In this document: positions 41,947 through 49,431 of the stretch, piece by piece
Layout of the letters: the number at the start of each line of letters is the position of its first letter
Numbering within the stretch: the stretch's first letter is position 1
NCBI GenBank assembly: GCA_026391315.1
Contig: JAPLDT010000019.1
Location: 62,001-126,000 of the forward strand
Reading direction: 5' to 3'
Length of the DNA: 64,000 nt
Origin: Bacteroidia bacterium
Lineage (GTDB): Bacteria > Bacteroidota > Bacteroidia > Bacteroidales > Prolixibacteraceae
Translations under genes and position numbers: made by a program
The notes under the pieces: model-generated
Told to the model about the DNA's origin: nothing
What the model saw: the letters and a program-made list of their open reading frames with translations, nothing else
Database searches by the model: none

Positions 41947-43125
41947 TTAAGCTATCACTCCCGAGCCGATCAACTCCTCCCCGTCGTACCAGGTAGCAAA
42001 CTGTCCGGAGGTGACACCCCGTTGTTCCTGGTCGAAAAGAATGTATGCACCATCTTCCTCCATGATCACTGCGGCTTTTTCCAACGGTTGTCGGTAACGA
42101 ATCCTTACCAGGAAGCTGAACTCCTCACCCGGGATCAACACCCGGTCAGGCCGAATCCAGTGAATTTCCTCTTTGGAGATGAAAAGTCCGGGACGGTACA
42201 GTCCGGGATGTTCTTTTCCTTCACCTACATAAACAATGTTCCGGACTACATCCGTGGCAAGTACAAACAACGGTTCTGTGAAACCACCGATATTCAAACC
42301 CTTGCGCTGTCCGATGGTATAATAATGGGCTCCGTTATGCTCACCGATCACACTGCCCTGCCAGGGTTTGAATGGAAACGGGGAGGTCAGTTTCAACAGA
42401 TTGTCCCTGTTTTTCTCCAGTTTTTTCCTGGCAGAAAAATCTGCGGGGATGAGTATCACATTCCCTGTTTTTGGCTCCAGCTTTTGTTGCAAAAATACCG
42501 GAAGATCGACCTTCCCTACAAAACAGATGCCCTGGGAGTCCTTTCGTTCGGCAGTAACCAATCCCTGTTCCCGGGCAATCTCCCTTACCGCAGGTTTTAA
42601 CAAATGTCCGATCGGAAATAGTGACTTCGATAGTTGGTATTGGTTCAGCTGACAGAGAAAATAGCTTTGGTCTTTGTTGGGATCGACACCTTCCAGCAGT
42701 CGATAAGTCTGAATGCCGTCAACATCTGTTACCTCTCTCCTGCAATAGTGACCGGTTGCTACAAAATCGGCTCCCAATTCGAGGGCTTTCTGCATGAAAA
42801 TATCAAACTTGATCTCCCTGTTGCACAACACATCAGGGTTTGGTGTACGGCCCTTTTCGTACTCAGAGAACATGTAGTCTACCACACGGGTACGGTAATA
42901 ATCTGAAAGATCGACAACATGAAACGGTATATTCAGCTTTTTTGCAGTCATTTCAGCGAAAATCACATCGTCTTCCCAGGCACATTCAGCCGTCAGGCTG
43001 CCTGTTGTCTCCTTCCAGTTGATCATAAAGAGGGCAAAAACATCGTACCCCTGCTCTTTCAGCAGGTATGCGGCTACGCTCGAATCAACACCACCCGACA
43101 GACCTATGCAAACTTTCTTACCCAT
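41947..43125 (-). CDS. mnmA: tRNA 2-thiouridylase MnmA
   Basis: 392 residues; thiolates U34 of tRNAs for Glu, Lys and Gln. The PP-loop is GLSGGVDSSVAA (residues 8-19). The catalytic cysteine pair is in PNPDVLCNREIKF and GICFVGK. The C-terminal beta-barrel includes GQRKGLNIGG. It is divergent from hydE with about 76 bases between the starts. Downstream lies a sense-oriented AATTGGGAAATGTG repeat. Confidence 0.95.
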   Translation of the reverse strand: MGKKVCIGLSGGVDSSVAAYLLKEQGYDVFALFMINWKETTGSLTAECAWEDDVIFAEMTAKKLNIPFHVVDLSDYYRTRVVDYMFSEYEKGRTPNPDVLCNREIKFDIFMQKALELGADFVATGHYCRREVTDVDGIQTYRLLEGVDPNKDQSYFLCQLNQYQLSKSLFPIGHLLKPAVREIAREQGLVTAERKDSQGICFVGKVDLPVFLQQKLEPKTGNVILIPADFSARKKLEKNRDNLLKLTSPFPFKPWQGSVIGEHNGAHYYTIGQRKGLNIGGFTEPLFVLATDVVRNIVYVGEGKEHPGLYRPGLFISKEEIHWIRPDRVLIPGEEFSFLVRIRYRQPLEKAAVIMEEDGAYILFDQEQRGVTSGQFATWYDGEELIGSGVIA

Positions 43126-43189
43126 CCTATCTTTTAGAATTGCAAAAATAGTTCTTTTCGGTGCAATTCAACAAAAACTGGCAAATGTG

Positions 43190-43198
43190 TATCTTTGC
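43190..43198 (+). promoter_or_regulatory. hydE -7 element
   Basis: TATCTTTGC matches TAnnTTTGC and ends only three bases before the chosen ATG at 43202, so the hydE transcript may be leaderless or nearly so. Confidence 0.45.
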
Positions 43199-43201
43199 GG
43201 C

Positions 43202-44287
43202 ATGCCGGCAATCAACGAAATTCTGGACCAAAAGCTCTTTTCCAAAGAAAATCTGGTCACCCTTCTCAAGGCAGAAGGGGTTGATGGATTGCTTTTGTTG
43301 CAAAAAGCAGGTGAACTGAAACAGCAAACCGTCGGCAACAAAGTCTATTTCAGGGGACTCATCGAGCTCTCCAACGTTTGCGAAAAAGATTGTCTTTACT
43401 GCGGGATTCGGAGGTCGAACAAGAAGGTACAACGCTACAACCTGACCGACGAGGAAGTTTTGGAGGCCGCGCGCTTTGCCTACCGGGAAAGATACGGATC
43501 GATCGTTATTCAATCGGGAGAGGTCACCAACGAAACTTTTGTAGCAAGAATTGAGCGACTGACAACTGAGATCAAACAACTGAGCGACAACAAATTGGGC
43601 ATCACCCTTTCGCTAGGAGAACAGACTGATGAGGTTTACCGTCGATGGTTCAGGGCAGGCGCCCACCGTTACCTGCTTCGAATCGAAAGCAGCAATCCTG
43701 AGCTTTATCGAAAGCTACATCCCGACGATGGCCTCCATACCTATGAACAGCGGCTGGAGGCACTGACCCTCCTCAAAAAAATCGGCTACCAGACAGGAAC
43801 CGGGGTCATGATCGGAACCCCTTTCCAAACGCTGGAGGATCTGGCCAGCGACCTGTTGTTTTTCAAAGATTTCGACATCGATATGGTTGGTATGGGACCC
43901 TTTATCGAACATGACGATACACCCTTCAACACTCCGCAGACCGATGCATTGCCGCTTTCCGCCAGGTTTAATCTGTCACTGAAAATGGTGGCCATCCTGC
44001 GACTGATGATGCCTGACATCAACATTGCCGCCACCACGGCCCTGCAGGCCATCGATCCGCTGGGCAGAGAGAAGGCAGTCAAAGCCGGTGCCAATATCAT
44101 TATGCCAAACATCACTCCTGCTAGTTACCGTAACGACTACCGGCTGTACAACAACAAACCCTGTACCGACGAAGAACCCGAACAATGCTCCGGCTGCCTG
44201 GATGCGAGGCTGGCGCTGGCCGATAGTGAGATTGGATATGGGGAATGGGGGGACTCCAAACACTTCCGCAAAAAGGATAAAGGATAA
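43202..44287 (+). CDS. hydE: [FeFe]-hydrogenase H-cluster maturase HydE
   Basis: 361 residues, a radical SAM enzyme with CEKDCLYC (Cys60, Cys64, Cys67) binding the 4Fe-4S cluster, a TIM-barrel body (GTPFQTLEDLASDLLFFKD, IAATTALQA) and a C-terminal auxiliary cluster region (CTDEEPEQCSGC). HydE helps build the H-cluster dithiolate bridge. The longer upstream frame is rejected because it runs over mnmA and its promoter. The C-terminus RKKDKG and the stop codon come from the first unit of a heptamer array. hydF, hydG and hydrogenase genes are not nearby. PylB-like relatives are an alternative. Confidence 0.87.
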   Translation: MPAINEILDQKLFSKENLVTLLKAEGVDGLLLLQKAGELKQQTVGNKVYFRGLIELSNVCEKDCLYCGIRRSNKKVQRYNLTDEEVLEAARFAYRERYGSIVIQSGEVTNETFVARIERLTTEIKQLSDNKLGITLSLGEQTDEVYRRWFRAGAHRYLLRIESSNPELYRKLHPDDGLHTYEQRLEALTLLKKIGYQTGTGVMIGTPFQTLEDLASDLLFFKDFDIDMVGMGPFIEHDDTPFNTPQTDALPLSARFNLSLKMVAILRLMMPDINIAATTALQAIDPLGREKAVKAGANIIMPNITPASYRNDYRLYNNKPCTDEEPEQCSGCLDARLALADSEIGYGEWGDSKHFRKKDKG

Positions 44288-44475
44288 AGTAAAAAGGATA
44301 AAGGATAAAGGATAAAGGATAAAGGATAAAGGATAAAGGATAAAGGATAAAGTAAAAAGGATAAAGTAAGAACGCTACTGGCAAGATTTTGGATGAACCG
44401 AAATTGAATTCATCAAATCATGCAAAAACGGGCGGGGCTCCCTTTATCCTTTTTACTTTATCCTTTATCCTTCTT
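44270..44475. repeat. Convergent heptamer arrays at the hydE and phosphoesterase 3' ends
   Basis: About twelve AAAGGAT units run forward from inside the end of hydE (44272-44370). An inverted set (TTTATCCTTTTTACTTTATCC words, 44445-44475) runs into the end of the opposing phosphoesterase gene. Each array provides its gene's last codons and stop. Together they can form a long bidirectional hairpin. Confidence 0.85.
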
Positions 44476-45474
44476 CTTAGGCAAAGGGAACGATTCCGGA
44501 TAGGAACATTTATAGACAATTTTTCCACCTTTTTCATGAATCCAGGTATCAAAAGCACGCTTCCCCTCTTTCAGAACGATTACCCTACCACCATCCGGCA
44601 GATCGCCATAGGCATTCTCGCCACCCGAACAGCGGCCAAAGGCCAATGCAACATTGTGTGAAACACCGATGTAATCGTTGGTATGATCATGTCCCACAAA
44701 AGTGCCAATCACATCGTTGCTTTCGAGCATGGCGGCAAACATTCCTGAATTAACGTCCGGACAACTGACCCGTTCATTCTTCACGCCGATGGCTTTGACA
44801 TCTTTATTGTCCCATGCTTCGTTGTATTCGGTAAAAGGTATGTGAAAAAAGGCTACCGCCGGAAGAGGTTTCCCCCCATTTTTCTGCGTAAAGGCGGCAC
44901 TGATTTTCTGGTACCATACAATTTGATCCAGCCCAAACCAATCGTAGCCACCGACCCTATCCTCAATTCTGCTGTGCGAATTGGAATCCAAACCATAGAT
45001 CACAGCTTTGGCCTTTTGATCTTTGCCCAATACCGGCAGTGCAAAATTGGATGCCCCGCGTATTCCCTTTTCCATCGTTGTAAGACAATAAGGCATTTTT
45101 TTGAGCATTTCGACCAGCTGCTCCCTGGTACTTCCGAACTCTTCATCATGGTTGCCAAGCACCAAAGCCCAATGCAATTTTCGGGCGGCAAACAGTTTTT
45201 CAAATCGACGATATACTTCCAAGGCATCACTCATGACGACAATATCACCCGTAAGCATTACCAAATCAGGATGTTCAGCATCCGTAATTTCCGCCACCAG
45301 GTCAAAAACAGGATCGTTGTATCCATGTTTGTAGTCGATGTGCATATCGGTAAATTGAATGATTTTGAATTCTCCAGCTTCGTTGAAACGGAGTTTTTGG
45401 GCATCAACCAATCCTGCCATGCCAAGCAGCAGCAGCAACAATAGAAGTTTAAAAAGTCTAATCTCAGTTCTCAT
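44458..45474 (-). CDS. Secreted calcineurin-like metallophosphoesterase
   Basis: About 338 residues. The signal peptide has an unusually long leucine run and ends at VDAQ. Metal-binding motifs run in order: FTDMHID, LTGDIV, LGNHDEEFG, a late FFHIPF and FVGHDHTND. They resemble the purple-acid-type phosphoesterases of Bacteroidota. I chose ATG 45474 because the upstream eight codons come from a dispersed repeat. The C-terminal KKKDKG is encoded by the heptamer array. Substrate unknown. Confidence 0.85.
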   Translation of the reverse strand: MRTEIRLFKLLLLLLLLGMAGLVDAQKLRFNEAGEFKIIQFTDMHIDYKHGYNDPVFDLVAEITDAEHPDLVMLTGDIVVMSDALEVYRRFEKLFAARKLHWALVLGNHDEEFGSTREQLVEMLKKMPYCLTTMEKGIRGASNFALPVLGKDQKAKAVIYGLDSNSHSRIEDRVGGYDWFGLDQIVWYQKISAAFTQKNGGKPLPAVAFFHIPFTEYNEAWDNKDVKAIGVKNERVSCPDVNSGMFAAMLESNDVIGTFVGHDHTNDYIGVSHNVALAFGRCSGGENAYGDLPDGGRVIVLKEGKRAFDTWIHEKGGKIVYKCSYPESFPLPKKKDKG

Positions 45475-45513
45475 CTTCAAATTTTCACATTTACACATTT
45501 CCCAATTTCCATA

Positions 45514-46113
45514 TTAACTCCTGGAATACCAGTAATAAACCCTCTCCTGAAATTGTTCCATTGAAACCCTCAGAAGATCAGCATCCCAATCGGTTCGATC
45601 CGAGAAGAGTAACATTGGGACCAGAGCTTCGCCCTTGCGGTAGGGTGGTTGATGATAATAGACCGGCAAGGCATTGAATCCTGCCCGATTGTAAAAGCCA
45701 ACTCTTTGAGCGCTTGTTGAATCGTAAGGAATCTCTACTTCCAGCAAAAGAGGCTTTCCCTCGTTTTGCAGTTGCTTCAGTATTGCATCGCCAAAACCTT
45801 TCCTGCGATGTGCAGAATAGATAGCCAGGTGTTCAATGTAACGGAATTGATCAAACTTCCAATACACAACAAAACCAACGACTACCTCCTCCACCAGGAC
45901 TGCCGTAAAATACATCTCCTGAACATTCAACATTCTCAGCAGTTCGCTGGTAGTTCTCCGCTCCTCATTAGGAAAGGATTCCACATAGAGGTCTAGAAGG
46001 TCCTGGAGATGCCGGTGCGAGCCCGACTGAATGCGTTCAAATTGTAGATCCATATCATAAGGATTATGCAAATAGTAATTAAATCCATCAATATGGTTCG
46101 TAAGGGTAACCAA
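45514..46113 (-). CDS. GNAT family N-acetyltransferase
   Basis: 199 residues with the GNAT fold: strand VVGFVVYWKF, acetyl-CoA loop YSAHRRKGFGDAILKQL (the R/QxxGxG/A motif) and YNRAGFNALP in the last motif. Substrate unknown. An internal start 20 codons later (46053) would also fit. It lies between the ChaN-like gene and the phosphoesterase on the same strand; the 12-base gap to ChaN suggests cotranscription. Confidence 0.82.
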   Translation of the reverse strand: MVTLTNHIDGFNYYLHNPYDMDLQFERIQSGSHRHLQDLLDLYVESFPNEERRTTSELLRMLNVQEMYFTAVLVEEVVVGFVVYWKFDQFRYIEHLAIYSAHRRKGFGDAILKQLQNEGKPLLLEVEIPYDSTSAQRVGFYNRAGFNALPVYYHQPPYRKGEALVPMLLFSDRTDWDADLLRVSMEQFQERVYYWYSRS

Positions 46114-46125
46114 GTGGGACTCTTT

Positions 46126-46989
46126 CTAAGGACGATAGGTTTTGCTCATCGAGGCAGGTGTGACAAGAATAAAATCTCCCAGTCCTACATTCTCCTTGGT
46201 GAGGTCATCAATTGAATCCTGCTCTGTGGAACCAATAGTAACCACCTTCAAGTCGGGGCGTGCCAGTTTCAGATACCATTCGATGGCTGTGTGGTTATCA
46301 CTGTGGTAAGAGCCGTTGTAGTGTATGAAGGTTTGACCTGCAGATAAATTTTTTATAATGAAATAAGCCATGGTGGCATCCTTGATTGCCTGCGATTTTG
46401 GAAGATTCTCACCTCCGTGACCCTTTGCCGCCGCAAAAATATCCGCATAGCATTTCAGTGTTTTATCATAGGCAATCGGAAGCGGGGCGATCCATCTTCT
46501 TGCTTCCGGCTCGATGCTATCAAGTTTTTCCAGTCCTCTGGTGTAGACCATATTGGCATATCTCCTTGGAACATTCGTGGCAATAAATCTTAGCTTGTTT
46601 TTCTTGGCAAAATCAAGTAGCGGCTTGTAATCACTTGGAAAATTGGTCCAGAGTTTGCATTCGTCCTTGAATGTTTTCTCAGTTAACGATCCTGACAAAT
46701 ATTCATTCAGCACTATCTGATCATCTGCCTCAAACATCTCTGCTCCAAGGATCAAATTCTCCTTTTTTGCCTCGTACAAATCTTTGGTGAGTTCCTGCTC
46801 GAGCCAGTGGTTGATTGGATTGTCATGCTGTTCCCCGAAAAGGACCACATCCGCCTCCTTAGCTATATTAAGCATTTTAGCATAGTGGCACTCTTTGCCT
46901 TTCGCATCAAAAATCATATACGCATTCTTGTCGCTCTTAAAAGCCAGTAATACCACCAAAGCCACCAAAACGAATACAATTTTATGCAT
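46126..46989 (-). CDS. ChaN/EreA-like haem-binding family protein
   Basis: 287 residues with an N-terminal hydrophobic export segment (about 4-17). The family signature VVLFGEQHDNPINHWLEQ is near residue 48, and QTFIHYNGSYHSDNH near 220. ChaN proteins bind haem at the outer membrane and are linked to iron uptake. Here no TonB receptor is adjacent and no lipobox Cys is visible, so the location is probably periplasmic. Function is inferred from the family only. Confidence 0.78.
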   Translation of the reverse strand: MHKIVFVLVALVVLLAFKSDKNAYMIFDAKGKECHYAKMLNIAKEADVVLFGEQHDNPINHWLEQELTKDLYEAKKENLILGAEMFEADDQIVLNEYLSGSLTEKTFKDECKLWTNFPSDYKPLLDFAKKNKLRFIATNVPRRYANMVYTRGLEKLDSIEPEARRWIAPLPIAYDKTLKCYADIFAAAKGHGGENLPKSQAIKDATMAYFIIKNLSAGQTFIHYNGSYHSDNHTAIEWYLKLARPDLKVVTIGSTEQDSIDDLTKENVGLGDFILVTPASMSKTYRP

Positions 46990-47158
46990 GTTATAACCCT
47001 TTTGATTTGACTCTCAAAGATAACATTTCATTGAGATATTTAAATTATAATTAAAATTATCAGTCCTTAGTGATAAAGGAATGAACTATTCTTACCTTCG
47101 CTTTGTTTACAGATTATGACAAAATACAACATTATCCTTTACATTATTTTGAAAAATT

Positions 47159-49321
47159 ATGTCATCTTTCTTTAATAAATTGGTAAAAGGGACTACTGTT
47201 GAGTCACGTTTGTTGCTGGCATTTCTGCCAATGATTCTTATGATGATACTGATTGATAGTTATGTAGATCAAATATCCTTGTTTTCAAACCAATCCATCT
47301 TCACAACCTCTGTATTTAAATTTTTTATAGCTATTCCTCTGGTTTGCATCATTATTTATGCCTTGGCAAAAATACTGGATCACAAACTCTCCAAGGCAAG
47401 AATTGCCCTCCTGACCAGCGAGGAACGATTCAGAACCATTTTCGAAAACAACACTTCAGCCATACTTATCCTCGAAACCGACACTACTGTTTCGATGGTC
47501 AACGACGCTTACTGCAAACTGACCGGTTTTTCCCGCGAAGAGGTCGTTGGTCAAAGCTGGACACGTCTGATTCCTGAATCAGATCTTAAACGATTGACAG
47601 ACTACAACAGACTTAGACTTCAACAATCTACAGATGTACCAGACAATTATGAGTTTCGATTTATCAGGAAAAATGGAGAAGTCAGAGTTGGAATCATGTC
47701 GGTCTTTTACGATCGGCTTATCAACCAGATTGTGGTCTCTTTCACGGATATTTCTGAACGTAAGGAGATGGAAATTTCCTTACTTGAAAGCAAAGAAAGA
47801 TACCGGAAACTAATTGAAATACAAGGAGAAGGATTTGGAATTGTCGACCCAAATGAGCGGTTCATTTTTGCGAATCCTGCAGCCGACAGAATCATGGGTG
47901 TTCCCATCGGAACGCTGGTTGGAAGAGGGATGGATGAATTTGTGACAAAAGAGACTTTCGAGCATGTCAGGAAACAGACCATGGAAAGGCAGGAGGGTAA
48001 TCAAAGCACCTATGAAATGGCGTTTATCCGGTCGGATGGTGAACCAAGGGTGATGCAAGTTACTGCCACTCCAACCTTCAACGCCAATGGTTATTTTGAG
48101 TCCACCCTTGGTATTTTTCACGATATCACTGACCGGAAAAAAATTGAAAATGAACTCAAGAAGAATGAATCAGAACTCAAAGCCCTCAATACTACCAAAG
48201 ACAAGTTATTCTCCATTGTTGCCCACGACCTGAGAGGTCCAATCGGAACCTCCGCAGACCTTTTGGAGGTATTGATCGAGAGCTATGATAGTTTCAGCAA
48301 CGAAGAGCAGTTAAAAATGCTGGAAATTCTGAAGAATTCGGCCAAATCCACTTATAATTTATTGGAAACACTTCTGAATTGGGCCCTTATCCAGACTGGG
48401 AACATAGTATTTAAACCGGAACTTTTTAGTCTGACCCATTGCATAGACATCACAGTGAAAAATTTCACACCTACGGCGCTCTCCAAAAATATCACCCTGC
48501 TTTTTGAACCCGGCGATGATATATACAGCTTTGGCGATAATAATATGATCCAGACAGTGTTACGAAACCTGATAGGAAATGCCATCAAGTATACTTACAG
48601 AGGCGGAACCATTGAGATTAAATCTGTCAATCAGGGTATTAAAACAGAAATATCAATCACAGACAATGGTATGGGTATGGATGAGGAGACCAGAAAGAAT
48701 CTCTTTTGCCATAACAAGCAAAATTCCATTTATGGTACGGAAAACGAAAAGGGTACCGGACTGGGGTTGGTTCTTTGCAAAGAATTTATAGAGAAACATG
48801 GGGGATATATCCATGTGGAGAGCGAACCCGGAAAAGGAAGCTCTTTTATTTTTGATATCCCCAAAGTACAATCACAAGCTGAAACCCTATCCGAAAAAAA
48901 ATCGGAAAAAAAACCATGCCACAGCAAATTCAATAGTGAACTGATTCTGATCGTAGAGGATGAAGACATTAATTATCAGGTATTGTCTTCCATTCTCACC
49001 AGTATTAATTTAAGATATGAAAGGGCCATTACCGGTAAAGAAGCGGTTGATAAGTTTTTGCATAAACATTACGATCTTATTCTGATGGATGTTCAGCTAC
49101 CTGAGATGAATGGATGGGAAGCTACCATGAAAATCAGAGAGAATGATTCCGATATTCCAATCGTGGCTGTAACAGCCTATGCATCTGATCCCACCAAGAA
49201 GAAGAGCATGGAAGCAGGTTGCAACGATTTTGTAACCAAACCCATTAACAAAGGGAAACTGATTCAGGTACTTGACAAGCATTTGACGAAGACCAGGATA
49301 GGGTCTATTTTACAGGAGTAA
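47159..49321 (+). CDS. Hybrid sensor histidine kinase with two PAS domains
   Basis: 720 residues. Two membrane helices (about 20-37 and 45-70) lie close together, so little is exposed outside and sensing is probably by the PAS domains (about 85-200 and 210-330). The HisKA domain has the phosphoacceptor His356 in VAHDLRGPIG. The ATPase domain has GNAIKYTY, DNGMGMD and GTGLGL. A C-terminal receiver has Asp644 in MDVQLPEMNG. No separate output regulator is adjacent, so phosphate must pass to a partner elsewhere. A strong terminator follows. Confidence 0.9.
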   Translation: MSSFFNKLVKGTTVESRLLLAFLPMILMMILIDSYVDQISLFSNQSIFTTSVFKFFIAIPLVCIIIYALAKILDHKLSKARIALLTSEERFRTIFENNTSAILILETDTTVSMVNDAYCKLTGFSREEVVGQSWTRLIPESDLKRLTDYNRLRLQQSTDVPDNYEFRFIRKNGEVRVGIMSVFYDRLINQIVVSFTDISERKEMEISLLESKERYRKLIEIQGEGFGIVDPNERFIFANPAADRIMGVPIGTLVGRGMDEFVTKETFEHVRKQTMERQEGNQSTYEMAFIRSDGEPRVMQVTATPTFNANGYFESTLGIFHDITDRKKIENELKKNESELKALNTTKDKLFSIVAHDLRGPIGTSADLLEVLIESYDSFSNEEQLKMLEILKNSAKSTYNLLETLLNWALIQTGNIVFKPELFSLTHCIDITVKNFTPTALSKNITLLFEPGDDIYSFGDNNMIQTVLRNLIGNAIKYTYRGGTIEIKSVNQGIKTEISITDNGMGMDEETRKNLFCHNKQNSIYGTENEKGTGLGLVLCKEFIEKHGGYIHVESEPGKGSSFIFDIPKVQSQAETLSEKKSEKKPCHSKFNSELILIVEDEDINYQVLSSILTSINLRYERAITGKEAVDKFLHKHYDLILMDVQLPEMNGWEATMKIRENDSDIPIVAVTAYASDPTKKKSMEAGCNDFVTKPINKGKLIQVLDKHLTKTRIGSILQE

Positions 49322-49371
49322 AGATAGCCGTTAGCTATTGGCTGTTAGCCTTTTATATTGGAGACAATGAC

Positions 49372-49414
49372 AAAAAAAGGAGGGAAATAAACCAATCATT
49401 TCCCTCCTTTTTTT
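49372..49414. terminator. Bidirectional terminator
   Basis: A 17-bp stem AAAAAAAGGAGGGAAAT/ATTTCCCTCCTTTTTTT with a nine-base loop, between the convergent kinase and rhamnosidase genes. T tracts serve both strands. Confidence 0.93.
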
Positions 49415-49431
49415 GTATCAACTATTGTCAG

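Noticed and set aside
43019-43201. Upstream extension of hydE to 43019
   Set aside because: It would read antisense through the mnmA start and across the -7 element; the ATG at 43202 fits HydE family N-termini.
44274-44370. Possible CRISPR array
   Set aside because: The units are seven bases long without spacers; it is a simple tandem array.
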